A stretch of 64,000 nucleotides of DNA, from positions 10,915,001 through 10,979,000 of the forward strand of contig CM072877.1 of the NCBI GenBank assembly GCA_036937835.1. Direction: 5' to 3'. Below are positions 12,089 to 24,500 of the stretch, piece by piece. Source of the stretch: Pampus argenteus (taxonomy: Eukaryota > Chordata > Actinopteri > Scombriformes > Stromateidae). Under the pieces are notes generated by a model. It searched no databases. It had not been told where the DNA came from and saw only the letters and a program-made list of their open reading frames with translations. Numbering within the stretch: position 1 is the stretch's first letter; every line of letters begins with the position of its first letter. A program made the translations under genes and the position numbers.

Positions 12089-14771
12089 AAGAGAAATCAA
12101 ATCTCTAAGGATTTTTTTTTACTTTTATGGTGTGAAAGCAAATTAAAAAATCTTTCTTGCATTACAAACTATGCATCAGCAGAAGAGACTTTGCTATCAT
12201 AAGCAGAACGGTTCAGAATCTATGGAGTGAGCAAAAAAACGTGGAAAAAAAAATATATATACCTCCAATGTTAAATCAACTTCCCAGAGGTTGCATCCAT
12301 ATGAGAATACAACCTTCCTCAGTGTAGAAATTATCAATAAACATTTTCTGAGCCAGAGCATAGATCCATAAAATGCCTGAAAAACACTTGAAGGCTTAAA
12401 ACAAAAGGACATAGATGTATGATGATTATTCATTTTCAGTCGACAGATTGAAAAAGAAATCAGCTATTAGTATCTTATTATTATTACTACTACTACTACT
12501 ATTACTTTCCACTAAAACACTAAGCTATCAAGCTATCTAACAATCTCTAATACAACGCCAAACAACAAAATATAAAATTAAACCACAAGTTGTGCATATT
12601 TCGAAGATATTCAAACATTAATTTGAATAAGAACAGGAATAAAATACACCTGCATTTTCAGATAGGTTACAAAAACATTTTCACTCAGCAGCTCTAAATC
12701 ATCTGTAAGAGTCTCCTACTACTTCAAACCAGCTGCACATAAATAATAAATTGTGTGTGTCCTGAATGTGTGTGTATATGTGTGTTTATGTGTTTTCTTG
12801 CAGGCTTTTTACTATCCTCCTGATGCAGGGCTGCCTATTGGTGGACCAGATTCCTCAAGGTTTCTTCGTCTGGAGGTCCATTACCACAACCCTCTCCTTT
12901 TATCTGGTACATATACACACATAAACACACACACACACTTGAACCTGAGCATACTATATGCACCCTGTCTTTTTCTTTCTCTTACACACACACACACACA
13001 AGAAGTAGGATTCTCTGTATTTCTCCCAAGTAGCCCCGGGATTATCTTCATTGGAGTAATACATTTTTTAAAAATTCCAGATAAACCTTTTGATCTCACT
13101 ATAGACTTTGCTTTCCTTATCCTGACATGACCTTACAATATGCACACATATCTATTTTTAATTCTCTACGCATCTGTCTTGTTTTAGCGTTGCTTTTGGA
13201 TCAATTTAAAACCCCTGACACTCAATGTCAGACCTCAACAAAAGCAACACTGGTGTGCTCAGTTAGCTTGATTTTAATTTTCTTTTCATATTTTGAAGAA
13301 TGTACCCATATACAAACCCATATCAGAAAAAATCCCCAAAATCGATGTTAATATTTTATCATAGATAGTATAGACTATTGTATTGCTAAGTCTTTTCTGC
13401 TCTACACACTCGTGACACCTGAGAAATGTAGTGACACTATAATCCTGTCCTTTTAATTTACTCACAATCATTACATTTGTTGAGATGAACAGCACCTGAA
13501 ATAAATGTGGTATTCATTTATTAATGCATACATTAATGAGCCATGATATTCTTTGTGCAGGTTGGCATGACTCATCAGGGATACGATTGCATTACACCCC
13601 CAGTCTGAGGAAGTACGATGCAGGGATCATGGAGCTGGGCCTCGTTTATACTCCTATCATGGCTATCCCACCCAAACAACACACCTTCTACCTCAACGGT
13701 TACTGCTCCTCCAAGTGTACCCAAACTGTATGTATTCAATAAGTCCCTTATATATCACGATATTTATGATTATAATGTTCAAATGTCCTGAGCAAATATT
13801 TGAGCTGGCATGCCTCATATTGTTTCAAGTTTTGGTCCATAAAGCACAAATACATTTGAAGCTTGACCTAAATAAGTCTCTTTCTCTGCCCGTTTGCCTG
13901 TTTTTCTAGGCTTTGCCTCCAGGAGGGATCAACATATTTGCGTCCCAGCTGCACACTCATCTGGCAGGTCGTGGGGTAAGGACAGTTTTGGTGAGGGGAG
14001 GCAAAGAGCTGGAGGTGGTACAGGAAGACCAACACTTCAGCACACACTACCAGGTAAGCAACAGCAGGCTCGGGTTACCCAGAGAAAATTGGTGCAAAGA
14101 TCCTCTTTGTATAATACCTCATATTGTATTAGATTTAATTAAAGTGAGTTTTACTTCATATCACAGTGAGCTGTGTCCCCACAGGGACAAAGATTACCTT
14201 CAATAAATAACTCTCTCACTCAGTCTGAAGCTTGCTGTAGGCTTCTTCTACTGCACCCTTTAAAATAAAACAGACATTTTTTACAGTAACGTCTTTTTGG
14301 AATCTGTCTTTATTGTGCTGTATATATATCATGTCACATATATAATAGCCATGTGAGAGAACTGGGCAAATAGAGTGGCACTGTATAGTTTGGTCCATTA
14401 TAAAATGTATTTTGCATGTACTGTACTCTTTGCTAGTTGTAAGCTGAACCTTACCTTTACTACTTTTGATTGAACACCTGTGTAACCAGGCAGTCACCAA
14501 TCACCTGACCTCTTGTACAATTTTATGACCCGCTCGGTATTCTACAGAAAGTCAAAGGACTTCTGGGACTTTAAGGCCTCCTCAGGTATAGCACGCTAAA
14601 ATCTCCATCCACAAGGCAACCGGTCCAAAAAAAGACTCATGCCCTTCAACTCAACCCTCAACATCGAAACTGATAAACAACAACATTAACATTGTGGAGA
14701 GACAGCAGCTGACATCTGTTGTGTTTTATTTAGGTGTAATATCCTGAGGCAGGTATATACACACACAAACA

Positions 14772-14804
<33 letters not shown>

Positions 14805-17185
14805 CAAAGAAGGACATCTGCTAGACTGCCCGATAAAATCTCCAGCTGCTGTCGAAGGCAGACTAGTCTGAGTGTACCTGTGTGGTGGTGTTTAAACCCT
14901 GCAGTCTCATTAGGCATACGAAGACTTTATCAGACCATTCTCAGCAAAGATAATAAGCCTTTCACACACAGCTAATAACTGTGATAGCTGCCTCCAAGGA
15001 AAGTATCAAGAGCAACCAGTGTTTTATATTGCTATGTTCAGTTCAAGAGTTTGTCGATGAATTGGACGTTGTCAGAGAAGTTTTTCATGTCCAAAATCAT
15101 AGATAATAATAAAAACACGGGAATCACAAAAAATGGGATTTTTCTTCTTCTTTGATTTAATGTACTGTATTTGTCTTTGTGCTTTTTTTTTATAGACGAT
15201 CCGAGTCCTAAGGAAAATGGTGAATGTTCAACCTGTAAGTTGATGACTACGCCAGCATCTGAAATGACTAAAGGCTATGACTGTTACATGGTTTAGTTTT
15301 CCAATGTGTAGATTTTACATTCAGACAACAATATGAATGTTTCTATTCTGCTAGCTCATCCAAGTACCCCTGAATGGTAGCATGAGGTGTATATTCTCCT
15401 CCTGGCTGCTGTATATGAGTGTTGTAAGACGCTTAAATGGAGTGAAAATAGAGACAGGCTGTAAAATCAGCGCTGTGATCAGAAATTCCCAGAAGACAAA
15501 TAAGACAGAACTGCAGCAGCTGAACTCCACAAAGTAACATTCGGTCTAAGTGGCCACCGGCCTCTCCTAACTAATTAATTTTCTGTCAGTAACTTTAAAT
15601 TATCTTTAGTGCTCTTTGTTAAAACTTAAAATATGGCAAACAGCTGCTGTGTCTGTGCTTGATCCCGCAGAGTGACGTCCTTATAACAAAGTGCACTTAT
15701 AACACAGAAGACAGGAGCAAGCCTACCGTGGTGAGCGGCACACTGTCAACATACAGCGCTGTTTTCATATGGCCAAAGTTCACCTTGAACAATGACAACT
15801 CAATAACCTTGAGTATTCCTTCTCTAATATCTCTCTCCATCCTCCATCTTTTCCCCTTTAAACTCATATTTCCTTCATTCCTATAATCCTTCCTTTCTCT
15901 CCTCCCTTAATACCTTCTTTTCTTTGTACTATATCTTTGTCTTCTTCCCCATCTCCCTCCAAATCCCTTTTTCTCTCCTAAGGGAGGTTTTAGCATCATG
16001 GAGGAAATGTGTGTTAACTACATTCACTACTACCCTCGGACTCAGCTGGAGCTCTGCAAGAGCCATGTTGACCCAGGATACCTGCAGAAATATTTCAGCT
16101 TCATTAACAGGTAGCACACGCACAACCCCCACCCCCCGCCCTAAAAATCATTTGCTTGTTTCCTCTCGTCCTTCATTCTCTCTTTTCCATTTTGCATCTT
16201 CCTCTCCGTCTCCTGTGACTAAGCAATTTTTCCTTTCAGTATTCATCTGTCCCCACTTTGTCCTTCACTCCACCAGTATGGTGATTAATTCTTTTAATCT
16301 AAAAAAAAACCAGATGCGTTGTCCTTGAAAGTACAACTGTGCTGATCCTTATTCCCCTTTTCTTTATCAACGTTCCTTTAACCTCCCTCCATCCTATCTG
16401 CCTCTAAGGTTCCAAGGAAATGACCAGTGTGTGTGTGGTGAGCTTAATGTGACGGAGCAGTATTCTCAACTACAGTGGGACACGTTCACTGGAGAAGTGC
16501 TGGACTCCCTTTATAATACAGCCCCCTTCTCAATGCACTGCAACCAGTCAACTGCACGGCTCTTTCCAGTGAGTCCCAAATCTCACACACATATACACAA
16601 TCACACACACATCAGTTGGACAGGATGAACTGACAGCTTGTTAACTTGTAAACACTGACGCACACAGACAAAAGATGAATGAATGAATATTTTCCAAAAA
16701 TATATTTACAACTATTACAATTAACTTTAGTGAATTTCCTATCTCCGCCTGCTTTTAGCCACACCACACCTGACAAATGTTGGTCTGACTACAGCTTTAG
16801 ATGCATACGTTTTCTCTTTCACTAAATCAGAACCAACATCATACGCTGAATAACTGATCATAAATCACTGATCATAAATCAAAATATAAAATATACTCAA
16901 AGCCTTGAGTATGTTTGATACACTGTTCAGTTACAACGGTGCAGCTACTTCAATAAAACCTGCTGTCTAAATATCAAGGACATCTCCCATTATGTCATTT
17001 TTTTTTATTTTCTTTTTTACAACGAAACAACACATCAGATGTTAAAAAACATCATATATCTGTTTCTCCAGGGAGAGTGGGACAAACAGCCTGTACCGGT
17101 GGTGACGTCCTTCCTGGAAAAACCTCATTATCCCTGTGAGGGAGGAGCGAGCTCCAGCAGCCGGCCCATTACACCCACAGTCTGA
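6325..17185 (+). CDS. dbh: Dopamine beta-hydroxylase (12 coding exons, 621 aa)
   Basis: Copper- and ascorbate-dependent monooxygenase that converts dopamine to noradrenaline inside secretory vesicles of noradrenergic and chromaffin cells. Coding exons: 6325-6693, 9541-9687, 10060-10317, 10675-10851, 12804-12906, 13561-13727, 13910-14053, 15196-15234, 15671-15730, 15983-16110, 16409-16568, 17072-17185 (stop TGA). All introns are GT/AG and in phase; the total is 1866 nt (human protein 617 aa). Residues 16-32 form a signal-anchor (MYFTALATLMVILMSSY). A DOMON domain (about 50-170) holds GMSDRGELTNADLVVLW. The two copper-monooxygenase domains keep all six ligands: H272, H273 and H343 for CuH; H422, H424 and M497 for CuM (in VHHIEVF, EVHYHNP, QLHTH, EEMC). 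These sit a constant 10 residues beyond the human numbering. The Met at 6325 gives the expected short cytosolic tail; Met16 is an alternative start. The gene looks intact. Confidence 0.97.
9494..9540 (+). promoter_or_regulatory. dbh: (TG)16-T4 tract and acceptor of dbh exon 2
   Basis: Sixteen TG units (9494-9525) are followed by TTTT, G and TCCCTTTCAG, so the microsatellite ends 15 nt before exon 2 and replaces part of the polypyrimidine tract. It resembles the (TG)m(T)n tract that affects CFTR exon skipping. Confidence 0.8.
11618..11655. repeat. Perfect 12-bp inverted repeat in dbh intron 4
   Basis: ACCAGCCGGCTG at 11618-11629 and its exact reverse complement at 11644-11655 enclose a 14-nt spacer. 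The G+C-rich arms stand out in an AT-rich intron. Confidence 0.9.
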
Positions 17186-17366
17186 GCCGGAGGGCCTGAA
17201 AGACTGTACACTGCAGCCCGACCCTGTCTCATCTGTGTTTGGTGATTGATGATGTCACCTACAGGGCTTTCTGAGACCTGCTGTAATTATATTCTTATGC
17301 AAATACTCATTGTCTGTGTTATTATTAATACACACAAGTTAGTAATAGTCCTATTGATGTCATGAA

Positions 17367-17372
17367 AATAAA
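17367..17372 (+). terminator. dbh: Poly(A) signal of dbh
   Basis: AATAAA 182 nt after the dbh stop codon is the first canonical signal downstream, giving a short 3' UTR. Confidence 0.75.
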
Positions 17373-19354
17373 GTTAAAAGTCAATGAATATGAATTTACT
17401 ACTCCTTCATGTATCTTTTGCTCCATTTTGTCTCTGGGTTAGATATATAATGACTAAACACATTTCATTGACACATTAGGTTATTTGGTGGATATTTTTG
17501 GTGTACAACAACAGTTCTATTATGAATGACATAACATGTTTATTTTCACTGTCTCCTTTGTTATATGCTCCTATGTGTGTTTGCTTAAGTTTTGTGCATT
17601 CAATTAAAAAAATGTCACAATAATGGCAACAGTTAAAAATAAATTTATTATATAATTGTTTTGGACAGAATAATCACCTTATGACAATATATAATAACAC
17701 ATGCATTGCTCAAACAAAATACCGAAGACGCACAGTTTTTTAAGCATTGTGAAATACTTTTCACACTGAAGAATCATCTTCAGCTGCTATTTTAAATATC
17801 ATTTTATGAAATTTATTAGAAAACAAAAACCAACTGTAATAGTGTTTTTATATATTTCAGTCAGCTTCATATTTTACCGTATAAATTAACCTAGGCTACT
17901 CCTGAGAACAACCATTTCAATGATTAATGGCCTTCTGGGCAGGATCAATGAATCAGTCCACATTAGTAAACATTTTGTGCTGAACGTGTGGTAACACACA
18001 TCTGGAAGGAAAGTCGTCGCTGTACATACAAATGCCTGCTTGTACACTTCTCTTTTTGAAAACCAAAGATACTTTTTGTAGTTAGTTTGTAACTCATGTA
18101 TTAGTTAACTGAACATTTTTATATTACTGTACACACTTACGCTACAGAAATTGATCAATTCTCAACTATTGAGTCGGTTTTAACTACAAAAACTGAAAGT
18201 AAGACATTTATATTCAAACTACTGAGTTGTTGATAAAAACCAGCAGCTAGCCCTTTTAGATTGTATGCATATACACACACAAAGCGCACAAGTAGGCATC
18301 ATAAAGTCTCAATATATATACTCTGTAAATGCTCAAGTTAAAGCTTGTCCTGAAGAATCTGTAAAGACTCAGGTAGACGATTCAGCATAATTACCATTTT
18401 CAATTTTACACAGGGTTGCTTAGATGACATGAGGATCTATGATCCTCACTACACCACTACACTGAGCTCATCTTTCGATTTGAAAGTGTTAATTAATGAG
18501 GCTTACGTGGTTTTTAGTGTGTTGTTGCTCGCCATATCCTGCTGACGCTGAACAGTAAGTGCTTGGAGGGCTTCACTATGAAGCAGATACAAGAAGATTT
18601 CTCATCAAAACAAGACAAACAGGAGCTCTGAAGAATGTATGCAATGATAGCCATTTTAGAGAATAATGTATCTGTTAAAAAACAAGCCTAAGAGCTGCTT
18701 TGAAAGCAGCAGAAAACAGCAGCGATGGGGACGGTTCAGGTTTTACCTGTAACAGCTGCTGATAACTGTTGTCTGTTTCTGTCATTCTTCTTCAGCAGTG
18801 TTTTGTCCAAAGCTGCTAAACTGCGCTTCAGGGTGTTTTTTTTTTTCCTTCACACCCCAACTCTGATAAACATTCACGACCACACTAGCAAGTAGTACCG
18901 TAGTCATTATCATCAGCACAAACATCAGTCATTGCAATCTGACACAAACGGCCTGAAGGAGAGTATATAGTTTGAGAATACTTTTGTTCTCCAATACGGG
19001 GCAGTATGGCCTCTTAGGATACCATTCATAAGATATTTTTTCATATCCTTAATAGGATGAATTGGAAAATAAAATATTACAGCACTGGGATACAACAAGT
19101 CTGACTCTAATAATGTCCTGTTATTAATAAAGCTCCAGTTATCTTCAGCAAAACCACATAAACGCCCTGACCACTAATTGAGAACTTATTTAACTGTTTT
19201 AAAATGGATCATGTGATGTTATTTGAGCCCTTTAGATCAATCCTACTGTGTACTGGATAACATTCTTTGATTAATGGAGATTAATACGATTTTGACACGT
19301 CCCATCATCTTCATAGTAATCTCCTCACATGAAAGTGTTCACAGGAGTACACAG
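17373..19354. other. Intergenic region between dbh and sardh 3' ends
   Basis: AT-rich, no recognisable gene on either strand. The two genes converge tail to tail here. Part of it may be extended 3' UTR: a further - strand AATAAA reads from + TTTATT at 17644-17649. Confidence 0.6.
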
Positions 19355-19360
19355 TTTATT
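19355..19360 (-). terminator. sardh: Candidate poly(A) signal of sardh
   Basis: + strand TTTATT (AATAAA on the - strand) lies about 345 nt beyond the sardh stop codon. Other signals farther on cannot be excluded. Confidence 0.5.
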
Positions 19361-19704
19361 TTTAAATGTGTTGCTATGGACAGGAAACATCCTCATCAAC
19401 AAAAAAAAAATTCATACCAGACCCATCATATCAGCACCTCTCTGATATTCTTGGTACAGATTTTCCACCACCCATAAAACACTTTTTTTTTTTTTTTTTA
19501 ATCAGTACAAGTTGCATCACATGCGTTTCACTTCCATCAAATCACAGATACTGTATAATCTGAATAAAACGATCTACATTTGAGACAAAGAGGTAAACAC
19601 TAAAACACCTGCATGTAAAAAAAAAGAATCTGCTGCACCTCTCTCTGCCTCATTCACCAACCAGAAGTGTGTTTGCTTCAGTTTTTACACGAGTGTGGTC
19701 CATT

Positions 19705-21475
19705 TCAACCATAGATACCCTTGACACGTTTATTCTCAGGGTCAAATGGAGATTTGAGGTGCGCTTTGGCCTTGTACGTCACACCCATCCTCTCCAGGGT
19801 AAACTCGCCACTCTTTATAAAATCAGCACTCACCTGATAAAAAAGATAAGAGAGAGAGACAGATGGGTTGAAAGTAAGAAGTGTGAAAAACCAAAAAAAA
19901 TGACAGCGATAAACAGGAAAAGAAGAGAAGGGAGGGAAATTAAATTGCGGGAGATGAGATGGTGAAGATTAAAGCAGAGACAGAAAATGAGATGACTAAT
20001 TGATCCCCTCTTTGTTGCCTCACAGTGTTCCTACAGCGTCTGACAGAAGGGAAAAGAGCAGGAATTATAAAATGCTGAAAGCAATTCATTCACTCGTGAG
20101 TCAGTGTCAGTTCCCTCCTAACCCAGAGAGCTAATTTCTACTGACTGACTCCCTTATCCCTCCCTCCAGCTCTCCCACTGATCTGTCACTGTCGCTCTTT
20201 CCCTTTTCACACACATTCAGCTCTCTCTTTCTCATCTCTACTTAGGCTTTAAATAGATCAAAATAGAAAAAAAGAGTAAAATCAACAATTATACATAATG
20301 CAGCACGAACACTTAGAAAATACAAAAAGAACACAAAGGAAAGAAGACAAAAAAAAGTAGTCAGTACTAAACCAGATTGAGCGTCTACAACTGTTGCTTG
20401 AGTTCTGCCAGTAAGATAACTGTGAAATCAGTTGTGAATCATTTATGTCAAAACCAATTGATCCCAGTCTATCCAAAAGAAGAAAATGGTCCACTGTGTC
20501 AAATGCTTTTGGCAAATCAATGAACAGGGAAATACAACACGCCTTCCTATCCAGAGAAAAGATTATACATACTGCTGTCTTAGTATATGTCCAGGTCAGA
20601 CAGTGGCCCTTTTATTTTAAGTTTGATTTTTGGTTTGGTTTGATTTTTGACAAATGGTCACTACAATGAGCTTTTGTAAGATTTTGACTAAACAAGACAA
20701 GTTTGAGATTGGGCTGTATTTTTTTGGATCACTGGTGTAACTGACTTTATGCCACACTTTAGGAATATTTCCGGATACAAGTTAAGTTAAAAAATATGTG
20801 TAAAGGCAACAATGGGTGCAGCCAATAGTAAGAGTCATGCATTCAAAAGGTCTGCTCCAGTAGCCTTTTTTTTGGTGCCTTTAAAACATGGGAAGCAAGC
20901 GTTGTTATCTCACTCAAACAAACAGCCCAGAAAACAAAACTGCACTTAACATAGTACAGTAAAAGAGAATATTATTATTGTTTTATGTTATGGCGTGTGT
21001 GCTTAAAGCCCTTACCACTCCTCCATCAGGGTTGCGGATATATCCATAACCAATAGTTTTGTCAATAAAGAAGCCATAGTCAGAACGCCGCAGGTGACCA
21101 ACAGGGACGCCATTACGGAAGACAGCCTCCAGACCAAACATTGGTACTTTCCTGGTGGAGCGAGAGAGAAAACGAAAGCTTAAGTGCATTCACACACACA
21201 CGTCTGGTTTCTTTAATAAAATCACAACATCAGCTAATCCGATTCAAGTTAGGCTTGAATCAAACAGAATATGCCGACTATCTCTTTCACGTGAAGAAAA
21301 CCAATGTTTTTATGATGTCAAATTGCTGTTATCCTCTTGTATCTCCAACCTGTAAACTCTTATCTGAAATATTAAGGTTATGTATTTATTGATTGTTATT
21401 TAAGTACTGATTGATATTCCTGAAAATTGTAAAAGAGAGATCCGACTGACTTCCTACTCATGTGTGTTTTCAAAA

Positions 21476-21510
<35 letters not shown>

Positions 21511-24500
21511 ATGAATTTCATTAATTCACTACGGACAAACACAAAATGTCACGACAGAAGCTTTACTGACTCATCTATGGTGAAGCAGACGATGCGCCTC
21601 CTCAGACCCTCCTCCTTCTGTTTCACCAGCTTATCTCGGCCCTGGAACGGAATTGAACTCTTCAGTTTGCAGGTGAAGGCTAGCCCCGCCTCCAAGGGTG
21701 TGTCATCAGGGCGAAGGTCAGCGTGCCAATGTCTGTACCCTGATGAAGAAGAGAAGAGACGGTGCAAAGGTGACACAAGAGAGGTGGAAACATGAGTGAA
21801 AAACATGCTGTTCATTTGATGCACATTTTACGTACAGTATGATCATAAGGTAATTAAAGCTTCAAACTGTGCAGTGCAGAATTCTTTGCAAAGCTACGGC
21901 TAAGTTAAGGGAGTTAAACATATTTGCATCAGACTCTTTTATGCACGCGCATAAACCTGCAAACCTGTATAATCCACCTTCATTGGCTTCTATACAGATA
22001 TACTAATATTACTTACTTACTTACAGTTGTTTTATTCATTTCCTAAATATCAGTAAATCTATAATCTGATCTGTCTTTAGTCATTTATGACCTCAGATTA
22101 AAAGTTACCTTTTTCTATGCTGAGAGAGTCAATGGCCCTATAGCCTGAGTTGATGATGCCGTGCTTTGCACCAGCAGCCATGACAGCATGGTAGACTGGA
22201 AGGCAAGAGTCCTTAGGAATGTGCAGCTCCCAGCCGAGCTCTCCGACAAATGACAGACGCATAGCTCGCACCTGGATGAGAAGGGGGAAGAGAGGAGGCT
22301 TAGAGAGATGGAGAGAGGCATGTAGAGGACCAAGCTGCCATTCCTCTGCTTGTGCACAATCACACACAAACATTTAAATTTCAAGGACCGGCTACTTGTG
22401 ATGCATTTTAATCCCAACAGCAGTTTCCATGTGCTTCTGCGTGCTTCTGCTGTGCAGAAAGAGAGAAGGCGGCAGGAGGAGCGAGAGCAAGCAGAATGAG
22501 AATAGAATAGATACAAAGATGTGATAAGGTTCACAAAGAGGGAAACTGTAATCTCTTTTCAGAAATAGAAACAGAGAAAGAGGTAGAGACAAGGGCCCGA
22601 GAGGATGGACAGATGTGAAATGAAAGAACGAAGGACAATAACATAATCATCATCATCTTCATCATCATCATTAATTGTGCCCTTTATCTCCATATACTGT
22701 ATATTGTTCTTGCAGAGTCACACTGGAATTTCTCTTTAAAATGGTTAAGATCCAAACAAATAGGGAAGAGCGAGAGCTTAAGAGAAGAGGAGACTGAACG
22801 AAAAAATGTGGCAGGGAGTGAAAAATGAGGAGAGTAAACTCTCCTCCAATTTCCCCAGTGGGTGCTGTGAGAGCCGGGCCATCTGGCCAGCCAAGGTTCA
22901 CCCTGGGCCCCATATGTATGCCATGAGAACAGGACATGTAGTTTGCACATACGGTATTCACAACACACACTCCACCACATACATAAGTGACAAACTTAAA
23001 CACCAGGGAACACATGCATGCTTCATGCACACTGTCACGCATACATTTACCAGGCAAGTATCAAACACAGACACACATAACACGGACACAAGCACATGCA
23101 TGAACAGAAATACATATAAACATGAAGAGAGAGAGAGAAAGAGATAGAAACAGAGAGAGAGAGAGAGAGAGAATCTAATGAGCTATGAGAGGAGCAGAGG
23201 GCAGAGAAAGAGCTTTGTTCTCGCAGCAGTGCAGCCATTAAAATGTCACCCAGACAAGGCCAGTTACCAGCTGGAACAAGCAACACAAACACACACACAC
23301 ACTCCTGCAGAGAAGTGAGAAGATGCAGTCTGCAATCACTGGTACGTTGGGTAATTCATGCAAAGGCAACTAAGACAGAACAAGTGTGTGTGTGTGTGTG
23401 GACACATGTGTGCCGGTACAGCTCGTTTTATTCCAAGTTTTTTTTTTCCACAGCATTTTTCTTTGAAATTTGAAATGAAAAATACAACTGTAAAATGTAA
23501 TATATGATTTCCCTAGTGCTTGTAAACAGTCTAGCTGCTAGACTCACTGAACACAGTATTATATGCATAGAAATATTTTAGAATTAACTGCATTTGTAAT
23601 TTAACTCGCACTAACAGGGTTTTTTAGAAGCTGACAAATGTAAAAACATCCAATTACTGTAGAAATGAGCTGATGTGCCAAGTGTGCCTGTGTAAATTCT
23701 CACCTGATGCCCCGCTGCATTGACAACTTTGTGGGTAGAGAAAGGAAAAGCTTCATTGCTCAGGTCTGTATCCAACACCTCCTGAAGTACCTCTCGACTG
23801 CACATTAAGAGAAAATATAGAATAATTATAACAGGCAGAAATCACTAAATACTGTATAGTATACGTTTGTATCTGTGAAACATATTTAAATCTGTACATT
23901 TGTTTAGTACCAGAACAAAATTTCCCATATTCTTAAATCTATTACATTGTTCACTCAATCCACAGAAAACTACAACAATGCAAGTGATCTCTGTAGAAAT
24001 GTACAGAGATCTCTTTCTCCCCAAAACACTCACACACTAAAATCAATATTACATAAAGATGAGTCAACAGAAAAAAAAGCGCTAAGTTTAGCTTCCTTTG
24101 CTACTTGTATGTTTGTGAGTGGGCAGCTACAGAATACGATGCATGAGGTCGTTCCTGGAAGATATTTTTGCAACAAAGTGGAAGGAAGCCAGAGTAGAAG
24201 ATATTTGAGGAGGGGCTCGGGTTATGTTTGTGTGTCGGTTGATTTTTTACTTTCTAAAATGCAATCGATGTGGATGCTGTTGGATGTGTGTGTTGTTGCA
24301 TATATGCATGTGTGCAGGCATGCATGTGTGTGCTAGTATGATGCACAGACGGATATTTTCTCTCCAGGCTGTCCTCCAATTTCTATCATCCCTTAAGCAA
24401 TGCTATGTTCACTGAACCCAAGAGCCCAAGAGCAAGGCCAATTAGCTATATATAATCAGTAAATGGCTCTATTTCTCTGTGCGTATGTGTGTGCGCGTGT

